A stretch of 42,064 nucleotides of DNA, taken from assembly GCA_002869205.1 (NCBI GenBank), contig PKTJ01000043.1, positions 1-42,064 of the forward strand. The letters are read 5' to 3'. A program made the translations under genes and the position numbers. Below the pieces are notes generated by a model. That model saw only the letters and a program-made list of their open reading frames with translations. It made no database searches and was not told the DNA's origin. The stretch's first letter is position 1. Each line of letters opens with the position of its first letter. Positions 35,832 through 42,064 of this stretch are shown here, in pieces. This DNA comes from Candidatus Parcubacteria bacterium (lineage in GTDB: Bacteria; Patescibacteriota; Patescibacteriia; Magasanikbacterales; UBA922).

Positions 35832-35849
35832 ATTTAAAATTTTTAATTT

Positions 35850-35889
35850 GCAATAATAAAACTCCTGTTTATAGGAGTTTTATTATTGC
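35850..35889. terminator. Bidirectional terminator between gpmI copy 2 and the DHH gene
   Basis: A perfect 17-bp stem (35850-35866 with 35873-35889), loop GTTTAT, with a TTTTATTATT-type 3' arm and the symmetric A-rich 5' arm. It serves both convergent genes. Confidence 0.9.
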
Positions 35890-35896
35890 GCAGAAT

Positions 35897-37036
35897 TTAT
35901 TTTTGAATTTCGCCGCGTATGTGTTCAATTATTTCGTTCTCTACATCTTTTAAATTTTTTCCTGTAATTTTGAATGTCGTTTCGTCTTCGTCACCTTCTG
36001 CTCCGTATTTTTTCATGATGTTTGTTGCGTGATGAGAGGGGAGTATTCGCAATGTTCCTTCGATGTGTTCTTCTTGTGGATGTTCGTTTAATAGTAAGAT
36101 GAATTGCGCTTCTGGAGATGTAGTAATGAGTTCATCTACAATCGTATCTAGATCTTTGCGCTCTGCACCAGAACGGACAAAGTCATCGCGCGTGAGTGTT
36201 GTCCACACAAGACCGTGTGTTACATCATGTTGTAAATTAGACAAGGCTGCACCCCATAGTTTGAACGTAGAAATAGACTTTGTCTGATAAAGATTTTTTA
36301 TAATAAATGATCTATCGGCACCAAAGTCTACCAGCTTACTAGCCACGTTAAGTGTTTGTGGGCGAACTTTTTTCTTTTTAAAACTATTGGTTCCTGCAAT
36401 CAATCCAGTGAGTAATGCATTTGCTACGTGTCGATTTATAAACTCTTCTTTGATATCGGATAAAATATTATATACGATTTCAGCGCTCGTACTCGCAGGT
36501 AAATCAATAACATTGATCGCACCAAAATGTTCGTTGGTGCTTTTGTGATCGATATTAATCACAGGAGTAGAATAGAAAAAATCTTCATGGTCAGTATATA
36601 TATTTCCAAGAGATACAAGATCGGGTGTATCAATTACTATAATGAGGTCATACTTAAATTCAGTCTGGGATGTTTTTATTTGATCCTTTGAAATATACCC
36701 TGTTTTTGGGGTAATAAAAATACGAAGTTTTTCATCCTTCATATCATAGCTGAGTTCTGACAAACCAGATTTTTCAGTATCGAGTGTAATAATAAATTGG
36801 TGGAGATCACCGATTTTAGATTTGATTTTTTTACTTCGCTTGAGGAAAGAGTATTGTGAAGATAGCACAAAATTGTCACATACGACATCTGCGCGTTTTT
36901 TCATCTGTTCGAGGAAGAGTTTGAGTGCTAGAGCACTTGCGAGTGCATCGCCATCAAAATGTTTTTTGAAGGTGATGAGTATATTCTTTTTCTCTTCCAA
37001 GAGCTTTTTCAATTGTTCAGTCTGATTTAGTGCCAT
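35897..37036 (-). CDS. DHH-family phosphoesterase-like protein with altered motifs
   Basis: 379 residues from ATG 37036; a TTG at 37066 is excluded because a -10 box (37052-37057) lies inside that extension. The fold resembles NrnA-type DHH/DHHA1 proteins (oligoribonuclease/pAp phosphatase): N-terminal LITFKKHFDGDALASALALK, IIVIDTPDLVSLG, and NIDHKSTNEHFGAINVIDLP with ASTSAEIVY. Key deviations are that the first-motif His (usual H-x-x-P-D-x-D-A) is Lys, the DHH triplet reads Asp-His-Lys, and the C-terminal GGGH motif of DHHA1 is absent (IMKKYGAEGDEDETTFKI). The two aspartates of DGDA remain. It may be a divergent enzyme with changed metal binding or a non-catalytic relative. It stands alone, with a shared terminator after it and its own promoter. 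Confidence 0.8.
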   Translation of the reverse strand: MALNQTEQLKKLLEEKKNILITFKKHFDGDALASALALKLFLEQMKKRADVVCDNFVLSSQYSFLKRSKKIKSKIGDLHQFIITLDTEKSGLSELSYDMKDEKLRIFITPKTGYISKDQIKTSQTEFKYDLIIVIDTPDLVSLGNIYTDHEDFFYSTPVINIDHKSTNEHFGAINVIDLPASTSAEIVYNILSDIKEEFINRHVANALLTGLIAGTNSFKKKKVRPQTLNVASKLVDFGADRSFIIKNLYQTKSISTFKLWGAALSNLQHDVTHGLVWTTLTRDDFVRSGAERKDLDTIVDELITTSPEAQFILLLNEHPQEEHIEGTLRILPSHHATNIMKKYGAEGDEDETTFKITGKNLKDVENEIIEHIRGEIQK

Positions 37037-37051
37037 ATGTGTATTAACTAC

Positions 37052-37057
37052 AATATA
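37052..37057 (-). promoter_or_regulatory. Probable -10 box of the DHH gene
   Basis: TATATT on the minus strand (37057 to 37052) is 15 bases before the ATG at 37036 and predicts a leader of about 9 bases. It decides against the longer reading frame. Confidence 0.5.
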
Positions 37058-37163
37058 GATATTCAAAAACTATCCATAGTGCAGTCCCCAAATCTAGTTT
37101 GGAGCGGATAAGAGAGTATACCGGAATAAGGATTTTATGTCAACCTTGCGAAATAATCCTTAA

Positions 37164-37172
37164 TGTGGATAA
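37164..37172 (-). promoter_or_regulatory. Single consensus DnaA box
   Basis: TGTGGATAA is the exact complement of the DnaA box TTATCCACA. It lies in the spacer between the divergent DHH and 84-residue genes. Only one perfect box is present, so this is not an origin; it may be chance or a DnaA-responsive site. Confidence 0.35.
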
Positions 37173-37252
37173 GAATACTTATTTTTTGGCTAAAATAAGC
37201 CTATTTCTTGCATTTTTTGGTGAAATGATTTAAACTTACTATTAAGAGTTTT

Positions 37253-37258
37253 TATGAT
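37253..37258 (+). promoter_or_regulatory. Probable -10 box of the small membrane protein-valS unit
   Basis: TATGAT ends 6 bases before the ATG at 37265, predicting a leaderless transcript. A slightly shifted TG-A-TACATA reading would place the start inside the gene, so the first is preferred. Confidence 0.4.
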
Positions 37259-37264
37259 ACATAT

Positions 37265-37519
37265 ATGGATCTAGAAAAAGAGATTCTTCTTATCAAAGAA
37301 AGGAATCAGAAAGTCGAGCTCAATAAGGCTTGGGAGAATTCTTTGATTCGAAAAGTAATGATTTTAGTACTCACATACGGGGTCATTGTCTTGTTCATGT
37401 ATGTTTCAGATATCGAAAGACCGTGGCTCAATGCCACGGTACCATCAGTGGGTTTTTTCCTCTCAACATTAACATTACCATTTATAAAAGAATGGTGGAT
37501 AAAGAAAAATTTTAAATAA
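37265..37519 (+). CDS. Small conserved two-helix membrane protein
   Basis: 84 residues. A charged N-terminal helix (MDLEKEILLIKERNQKVELN, then KAWENS) precedes a first membrane helix (about 29-47; RKVMILVLTYGVIVLFMYVS), a short loop with RPWLNATVPS, and a second hydrophobic helix GFFLSTLTLPFI followed by KEWWIKKNFK. The pattern PWLNA.VP..GF.LSTLTLP is one I recall from small uncharacterised proteins of CPR bacteria and archaea, but I know no function. The gene ends one base before the valS ATG, so translation of the two is very likely coupled. The basic C-terminus suggests both ends are cytoplasmic. Confidence 0.75.
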   Translation: MDLEKEILLIKERNQKVELNKAWENSLIRKVMILVLTYGVIVLFMYVSDIERPWLNATVPSVGFFLSTLTLPFIKEWWIKKNFK

Positions 37520-37520
37520 T

Positions 37521-40205
37521 ATGAAAGAATTACCAAAAGCTTACGAACCAAAGCAATACGAAGATGATATTTATAAACGCTGGGAAGAGAGCGGGTTTTT
37601 TAATCCTGATACTTGTATTGAAAAAGGTGTGTGTGAGAAAGACGCAGAGACATTTAGTATCGTACTTCCTCCACCAAATGTTACTGGTACGCTTCACATC
37701 GGACATGCAGTAATGCTTGCAATTGAAGATGTAATGGTTAGATATCATAGAATGAAAGGGGATCGAACCTTGTGGATTCCAGGGACTGACCACGCTGCCA
37801 TTGCTACTCAAGAGAAAGTGGAGCGTATTTTGTGGGACGAAGAAAAAAAGACACGTCATGATCTCGGACGTGAAGAATTTCTGGATAAAGTAAATACATT
37901 TGCAAGTGATAGTCATGATCGTATCGTAAATCAAGCAAAAAAAATGGGGACGTCAATGGATTGGTCTCGTGAATATTATTCACTTGATGAGGACCGTAAT
38001 CTTGCAGTGAGAAAAGCTTTCAAAAAAATGTACGACGAAGGGCTGATCTATAGAGGTGATCGTATTGTAAATTGGGATCCAAAAATGCAATCAAATGTTT
38101 CTGATATTGAAGTAGTGAGAAAAGAAGAAAAAGCCTCCTTTTATTATTTTCAATATGGTCCATTTGTAATTGGAACATCTCGACCTGAAACTAAATTTGG
38201 TGATAAGTACGTGGTAATGCATCCAGATGACAAGAGATATAAAGATTATAAGCATGGTGATACATTTGAGTGCGAATGGATTAATGGTAAAATCGTTGCA
38301 ACTATTATAAAAGATGAAGCAGTGGATCCAGAGTTTGGAACAGGTGTCATGACAATCACACCTTGGCATGATGCAACTGACTTTTTTATGGCGGAACGTC
38401 ATAATTTAGACAAAGAACAAGTAATTGATTTAGATGGGAATCTAATGAGCATTGCTGGAGAGTTTTCTGGTATGCATATTCTAGATGCTAGACCAAAGAT
38501 TGTTGAGAAGCTTAAGGAAAAAGGTTTGCTCGTCCGTGTTGATGAAGATTATTTGCACGCCAAAGCTACTAATAGCCGTGGTGGAGGACTTATAGAGCCA
38601 CAAATTATGAAACAATGGTGGGTGGATGTTAAGAAAAAATTTACTGTAGAGGATTCAAAGATCGAAGGAATTGACAGCGGAAAAGATTATAGTCTAAAAG
38701 AAATTTTACAGCATGTTGTAAGATCAAAACAGATAGATATTTTACCAGAACGATTTGAAAAGAATTATTTTAATTGGGTTGATAATTTGCTTGACTGGTG
38801 TTTGTCACGCCAACTTTGGTTTGGTCATCAGGTTCCTGCTTGGTATAGAGGTGATGAGGTGTACGTAGGTGTTGATGCACCAGAAGGCGAAGGGTGGACA
38901 CAAGATCCAGACACACTCGATACTTGGTTTAGTGCAGGGATGTTTAGCTTTACCCCACTTGGTGGTATTGATGAGGAGACTGATGATCTTAGAGACTACC
39001 ATCCCACAAGTGTTTTAGAAACTGGATATGACATTCTTACTTTTTGGGTAGTCCGCATGATTTTGATGACTACCTACTTGCGTAATGAGATTCCATTTAA
39101 GACAGTATACTTGCATGGATTAGTTCGTGACGAGATCGGGCGTAAGATGAGTAAATCATTGGATAATATTATAGATCCATTAGACGTTTCAGAAAAGTTT
39201 GGGACTGATGCAGTTCGACTATCTCTTATTATTGGTGCTTCACCTGGTAATGATTCAAAGTTAAGCGTAGAGAAGATTGGTGGATTTAGAAATTTTGCCA
39301 ATAAGCTTTGGAATATTAGTAGGTTCATGCTTATTAATATTGATGATCCCAAAGTAGACGCTCCACATCCTCAACCAAATACAGTGGCAGATAGTAATAT
39401 TTTGGTTAAGTTGACAAGTATTATTCACGAGGTGACAAAAGATGTTGAAGAATATCGTTTTTCAATGGCTGGTGAAAAACTTAGAGATTTTACATGGAAT
39501 GAGCTTGCTGATTGGTATCTTGAAATTGCGAAAATTGAAGAAAATAAATCAGATATATTAAATTTTATTTTAAATACCATTTTGAAACTCTGGCATCCAT
39601 TTATGCCATTTGTTACAGAAGCAATATGGCAAGAGATGTATGGTGAGGACGAATTGCTAATGGTAGAAAAATGGCCAGAATTGAAATCACATACAAGCAC
39701 TGGTTATGTGTTGAATTGGAGCAAAGAAGAAATTACAGTCACAGAACAATTTTTAATATTAAAAAATATAGTTACCAAAACTCGCTCTCTTAGGGGAGAT
39801 TACAAAATCGATCCAGTTAAAAAGTTAAATATAGTCATTTCTGCCGGAGATAAAAAAGATATGCTTTTGGAAAATACCGAGGTAATAAAACGATTAGCAC
39901 GATTGGAAGATTTACAAATTGAAGAAAAAATAGAAAAACCAGAACAATCAGTTGGGTTTGTTGAAGCAGGTCTGGACGTGTATGTGAATTTAGAAGGTGT
40001 AGTAGATTTTGAAAAAGAAAAAACACGTCTCACAAAAGAAATTAAACAACTTGAAGGATACATCGGTGGTTTAGACAAAAAACTGAGTAATGAAAAGTTT
40101 GTAAGTAGCGCCCCAGAAGACGTAGTAGAAAAAGAAAAAGAAAAATTAAAAGAGGGGAATGAGAAACTGGAAAAATTAAAGACCCAACTCGAATCATTGC
40201 AATAA
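37521..40205 (+). CDS. valS: Valyl-tRNA synthetase
   Basis: 894 residues, typical of bacterial ValRS. It charges tRNA-Val and edits threonyl-type errors. The class I HIGH motif is HIGH at 59-62 within PPNVTGTLHIGHAVMLAIED, and KMSKS lies at 542-546 (GRKMSKSLDNIIDP). The CP1 editing domain (about 190-350) includes GTSRPETKFGDKYVVMHPDD and ITPWHDATDF. The catalytic core motif NWDPKMQSNVSDIEV and WCLSRQLWFGHQVPAWY are present. The anticodon-binding region is rich in Asn/Lys, and the last about 65 residues (DFEKEKTRLTKEIKQLEGYI with KLSNEKFVSSAPEDVVEKEK) form the C-terminal coiled coil that contacts the tRNA elbow. The start ATG 37521 is one base after the preceding stop. A strong terminator follows. 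Confidence 0.98.
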   Translation: MKELPKAYEPKQYEDDIYKRWEESGFFNPDTCIEKGVCEKDAETFSIVLPPPNVTGTLHIGHAVMLAIEDVMVRYHRMKGDRTLWIPGTDHAAIATQEKVERILWDEEKKTRHDLGREEFLDKVNTFASDSHDRIVNQAKKMGTSMDWSREYYSLDEDRNLAVRKAFKKMYDEGLIYRGDRIVNWDPKMQSNVSDIEVVRKEEKASFYYFQYGPFVIGTSRPETKFGDKYVVMHPDDKRYKDYKHGDTFECEWINGKIVATIIKDEAVDPEFGTGVMTITPWHDATDFFMAERHNLDKEQVIDLDGNLMSIAGEFSGMHILDARPKIVEKLKEKGLLVRVDEDYLHAKATNSRGGGLIEPQIMKQWWVDVKKKFTVEDSKIEGIDSGKDYSLKEILQHVVRSKQIDILPERFEKNYFNWVDNLLDWCLSRQLWFGHQVPAWYRGDEVYVGVDAPEGEGWTQDPDTLDTWFSAGMFSFTPLGGIDEETDDLRDYHPTSVLETGYDILTFWVVRMILMTTYLRNEIPFKTVYLHGLVRDEIGRKMSKSLDNIIDPLDVSEKFGTDAVRLSLIIGASPGNDSKLSVEKIGGFRNFANKLWNISRFMLINIDDPKVDAPHPQPNTVADSNILVKLTSIIHEVTKDVEEYRFSMAGEKLRDFTWNELADWYLEIAKIEENKSDILNFILNTILKLWHPFMPFVTEAIWQEMYGEDELLMVEKWPELKSHTSTGYVLNWSKEEITVTEQFLILKNIVTKTRSLRGDYKIDPVKKLNIVISAGDKKDMLLENTEVIKRLARLEDLQIEEKIEKPEQSVGFVEAGLDVYVNLEGVVDFEKEKTRLTKEIKQLEGYIGGLDKKLSNEKFVSSAPEDVVEKEKEKLKEGNEKLEKLKTQLESLQ

Positions 40206-40232
40206 AAAAATCCCTCGTATGAGGGATTTTTT
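40205..40232. terminator. Bidirectional terminator between valS and the HD-domain gene
   Basis: A perfect 12-bp stem AAAAAATCCCTC / GAGGGATTTTTT (40205-40216 with 40221-40232), loop GTAT, with A and T tracts on the two sides. Confidence 0.93.
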
Positions 40233-40245
40233 AATTTATATTATG

Positions 40246-41310
40246 TTATGCTGCATGAGCAAATCCAAAATTTTCAGCAAGTTGTTCAAATGCCATATCT
40301 TTTCGTAATTCTTGGCGCTGTGTTGCAAGATCTATAGACGTGTCATATTTATCAAAACGTTTTTTGAGTTGCTTTTGTACAGCATCTGGAACATGTGAGA
40401 TATCAGCTGGTATGTTATCTCCATCTTCTGTCTTGGATCCTTCAAAAAACATTTGTTTTCTTCCTTTTGCCCATCCTATCTGTACCTTATCCCAGCCTTT
40501 TATCTTTTTTTCAACCTTCTCTTTTGTTTCATCATTTACTTTCTTCCCATCTCTGTAAGTCGTGAACGCTTGAAGTATATAGGGGTTTTGTTCAAGAAGA
40601 AAAGAATCTCCTTCAAGCATGTATGTCTCTGGTGCCATACTAGAGCCTCCGATATCAGCATAGGCAATTAAGTGTGCTTGCCATGGAGCTTCTGTATCTA
40701 ATTGTTGGTATATGGTGCCAGTGCTTAGGTCAAAGTTTTTTGGTTTTGTTCCCTCAATGGCGTGTTTAATAATATTTCTATACAGTTCTTTTGTTTCTTC
40801 ATCAGCAATGTGTTCTTGGAGATGTGCTTCTATTTCCACAAGCGCTTGTTCTATGCTGATATCTTCGTTTGTTCCGGATTTGTAGTTTCGAATATTTTCA
40901 TCATCTCCATGACCATATGGTACAATTTTTGTTTCTTGTCCTATATCATGCATGGCTGCGGCATATTTTAGAATTGCTTTCATTTCTTCTGAAATATGTA
41001 CGCTTGGATCATCAGAGTTATTTATTTCTTCACACATTTCTTCCACTCGTATTACAATTTTTTCACTATGGTTTCTGTTGTGAAAGGGGAGTTGCTCGTT
41101 TATATTTTGTGTGAATGGCTCAAATGCATTTTGTTCGTATCCAACAAATTGTTCATCTTCCACAGGGTTTGGCATACCATCTTGGTAGGATCCATATCTT
41201 TCTCCCACAGACTGAAGAACATGTATAGTTTTCTCTTCCATAATTTTTGTGAGTTCGGTTTTTTCTCCGACTTCTCGGGGGTCTACCGTTGTCTGTCTAT
41301 CATCTCTCAT
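40246..41310 (-). CDS. HD-domain phosphohydrolase-like protein
   Basis: 354 residues. The metal-binding residues of the HD superfamily occur in order: His in PFHNRNHSEKI, His-Asp in AAAMHDIGQE, a further His in NIIKHAIEGT, and Asp in LIAYADIGGSS. HD proteins hydrolyse phosphomonoesters or nucleotides, or cyclic nucleotides; the substrate here cannot be told from sequence. The N-terminus (1-70) and the charged C-terminus (about 270-354; KEKVEKKIKGWDKVQIGWAK, PDAVQKQLKKRFDKYDTSID) are not recognised. There is no signal peptide or membrane helix, so it is cytoplasmic. The start is ATG 41310. It is a single-gene unit convergent with valS. Confidence 0.8.
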   Translation of the reverse strand: MRDDRQTTVDPREVGEKTELTKIMEEKTIHVLQSVGERYGSYQDGMPNPVEDEQFVGYEQNAFEPFTQNINEQLPFHNRNHSEKIVIRVEEMCEEINNSDDPSVHISEEMKAILKYAAAMHDIGQETKIVPYGHGDDENIRNYKSGTNEDISIEQALVEIEAHLQEHIADEETKELYRNIIKHAIEGTKPKNFDLSTGTIYQQLDTEAPWQAHLIAYADIGGSSMAPETYMLEGDSFLLEQNPYILQAFTTYRDGKKVNDETKEKVEKKIKGWDKVQIGWAKGRKQMFFEGSKTEDGDNIPADISHVPDAVQKQLKKRFDKYDTSIDLATQRQELRKDMAFEQLAENFGFAHAA

Positions 41311-41448
41311 AAAGCTTTATTTAAGTATATTTGTGAAAGGTACTGTACCTTTTTTTCTATATTTATGTCAATAAAAAAATATATCTTGCGATATATGTAT
41401 ATTTGGTGGGAATGCAACCAGGGGTGAGCCTAGCTACAAACCCCTGGC
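41311..41448. other. Spacer between the HD gene and the GC-rich small gene
   Basis: The part to about 41407 is AT-rich and serves as upstream region of the HD-domain gene. From about 41408 the composition switches abruptly to GC-rich, including the hairpin at 41418-41447. No further gene is seen. Confidence 0.5.
41418..41447 (-). terminator. Candidate terminator-like hairpin after the small GC-rich gene
   Basis: CCAGGGG / CCCCTGG form a perfect 7-bp GC stem (41418-41424 with 41441-41447) 1 base past the stop codon, with a 16-base loop. No T tract follows on the minus strand, unlike every other terminator in the window. Confidence 0.45.
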
Positions 41449-41583
41449 CTAGGCAGCCCGCTGTCGGTCAGCCGCGTCTTTCGCGGCTTCGAATTCCTTC
41501 GAGGGGGCCTTCTTTGGCCTCCGGGGGGACTTCACTTCCTTCGCGGGAGCCGCCTTGACCTCGACCTTCGTGGTCTCGGTCAT
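41449..41583 (-). CDS. GC-rich small basic protein of 44 residues
   Basis: On the minus strand ATG 41583 to TAG 41449 encodes 44 residues beginning MTETTKVEVKAAPAKEVKSP, then RRPKKAPSKEFEAAKDAADR and QRAA. Lys, Ala, Pro and Arg dominate; no family is recognised, though the Lys/Ala/Pro pattern recalls nucleic-acid-binding tails of histone H1-like proteins. Evidence that it is real: a consensus promoter, AGGAGG five bases before the ATG (the only clear Shine-Dalgarno sequence seen in this window), and a GC hairpin just after the stop. Codon use is foreign to the window: 35 of 44 third positions are G or C, and 7 of 8 Lys codons are AAG. I counted 77 G+C in 41461-41580 (64 percent) against clearly AT-rich flanks. 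Possible explanations are recent transfer, a specially selected small gene, or an assembly artefact. The overlapping frame 41468-41653 is a shadow. Confidence 0.6.
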   Translation of the reverse strand: MTETTKVEVKAAPAKEVKSPRRPKKAPSKEFEAAKDAADRQRAA

Positions 41584-41653
41584 GGTGACCTCCTCTTCCC
41601 TTACGGGATTTAGATGCACCGTTAATATATACTACATTACTATGCTTTGTCAA
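41584..41653 (-). promoter_or_regulatory. Consensus promoter, leader hairpin and Shine-Dalgarno of the small GC-rich gene
   Basis: Minus strand: TTGACA (41653-41648), 18 bases, TATATT (41629-41624); TATATA at 16-base spacing is an alternative. The leader contains a 4-bp hairpin TCCC-GTAA-GGGA (41608-41597), whose GTAA loop is a GNRA tetraloop, then AGGAGG (41594-41589) five bases before the ATG. This is the only promoter in the window with a perfect -35 box. Confidence 0.7.
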
Positions 41654-41761
41654 TACTAAAACTCACAAAAAACTTGAACAATTAGTCAAATATTGTTAAT
41701 ATAGCACTAGAGTTATTCACAAAAAGTGGATATTTTCTGTGTATTTTTTAAATAAATTTGT

Positions 41762-42064
41762 ATGAAGGTCTCTACTGATCCACAAAAAATCGAAGAAGCA
41801 TTGTCTCGATCTATTGATACGATCTACCCAAAGAAAGAAGACTTTAAAAAATTACTTGAGTCAGGACAGCAATTGACGATGTATGTTGGTATTGACCCAA
41901 CAGCGACGTATGTTCACCTTGGTCATGCCACTAATTATATTATTCTCAAGAGATTTCATGAGCTTGGACACAAAATCATTGTGCTTGTGGGAGACTTCAC
42001 TGCAAAGATTGGGGACCCAAGTGACAAGAATGCCGCACGAAAGCGTCTGACTGACGAAGATGTA
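41762..42064 (+). CDS. tyrS: Tyrosyl-tRNA synthetase, N-terminal part only
   Basis: 101 codons from ATG 41762 to the window edge. The sequence TMYVGIDPTATYVHLGHATN carries the class I signature in its HLGH form, and VLVGDFTAKIGDPSDKNAAR with KRLTDEDV matches the TyrRS second-helix region, nearer to the TyrZ-like (type 2) bacterial enzymes, which have GDFTGKIGDP, than to the E. coli type (GGATGLIGDP). The KMSKS loop and tRNA-binding domain lie outside the window. Upstream 41654-41761 is AT-rich with no Shine-Dalgarno sequence and no T-box leader motif. TTATTCACA at 41713-41721 is one base from a DnaA box. Confidence 0.93.
   Translation, partial: MKVSTDPQKIEEALSRSIDTIYPKKEDFKKLLESGQQLTMYVGIDPTATYVHLGHATNYIILKRFHELGHKIIVLVGDFTAKIGDPSDKNAARKRLTDEDV

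Noticed and set aside
37037-37066. TTG-initiated extension of the DHH gene
   Set aside because: A -10 box lies within it, and the family-like start MALNQTEQLKKLLEEKKNIL begins at ATG 37036.
37164-37172. Replication origin based on a DnaA box
   Set aside because: Only one perfect box, no cluster, and no dnaA, dnaN or similar neighbour genes.
1282-37194. Repeated attttttggcta at about 1282, 14459 and 37183
   Set aside because: It is short and T-rich with no constant position relative to promoters or terminators; chance is a sufficient explanation.
41488-41496. TTCGAATTC resembling a tRNA or tmRNA T-loop
   Set aside because: No cloverleaf, acceptor stem or tmRNA tag frame can be built around it; it is part of the coding sequence for KEFEA on the minus strand.
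41468-41653. 61-residue minus-strand reading frame rich in Arg, Gly and His over the GC-rich island
   Set aside because: It starts within the promoter of the 44-residue gene and has no ribosome binding site, while the other frame has promoter, AGGAGG and typical codon structure.
41654-41761. T-box leader upstream of tyrS
   Set aside because: No T-box consensus, specifier stem or antiterminator is present, and the spacer is too short.

Overview
The window looks like a piece of a Candidate Phyla Radiation (Patescibacteria, Parcubacteria-like) chromosome. The signs are an AT-rich base composition, compact single-gene transcription units, almost no Shine-Dalgarno sequences, very large Thr/Ser/Asp-rich surface proteins built from mosaic domains (beta-helix, FN3, LamG, FG-GAP, thrombospondin type 3, membrane-embedded carboxypeptidase-regulatory-like domains), and a GxxExxY protein. 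TGA ends pgk, so the code is the standard bacterial one and the Gracilibacteria/Absconditabacteria UGA-Gly code does not apply. The assignment is inference; there is no rRNA or tRNA in the window to confirm it.

Layout. 1-1111 (minus): pdxT (start of gene only) and pdxS, the two subunits of PLP synthase, separated by a palindromic repeat. 1451-2706 (plus): yebC and ruvC. 2773-20042 (plus): three giant surface proteins in a row, each with its own promoter and terminator. 20043-20521: a spacer packed with palindromic repeats. 20522-23268 (plus): gap, a GxxExxY gene bounded by perfect 20-bp inverted repeats, and pgk. 23358-27854 (plus): a fourth giant surface protein, ending in a peptidoglycan-binding domain. 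27979-29695 (plus): a SIMPL-domain membrane protein and an unrecognised hydrophilic protein. 29878-31134 (plus): eno. 31190-32474 (minus): a TrmB-like regulator and an unknown membrane protein. 32571-35831 (plus): two consecutive, diverged cofactor-independent phosphoglycerate mutases. 35897-37036 (minus): a DHH-family protein with altered motifs. 37265-40205 (plus): a small membrane protein followed 1 nt later by valS. 40246-41310 (minus): an HD-domain protein. 41449-41583 (minus): a GC-rich 44-residue basic protein with strong canonical expression signals. 41762-end (plus): start of tyrS.

How the genes work together. gap, pgk, gpmI (twice) and eno cover lower glycolysis from glyceraldehyde-3-phosphate to phosphoenolpyruvate. 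A sugar-regulator-type protein (TrmB-like) sits among them. The four surface proteins form two paralogous pairs. Proteins 1 and 4 share the signal region and a C-terminal wall-type module. Proteins 2 and 3 share the middle FN3 region and a C-terminal three-helix membrane module with two small beta domains, while their outer heads differ (bulk/LamG versus a seven-repeat FG-GAP propeller). This is what swapping of binding heads on fixed anchors would produce.

The most unusual points are the GC-rich small gene at 41449-41583, the inverted-repeat-bounded GxxExxY cassette and its matching palindrome near the second gpmI, the recurring extended -10 promoters with very short or absent leaders, the shared anchor modules of the surface proteins, and the tandem gpmI genes.
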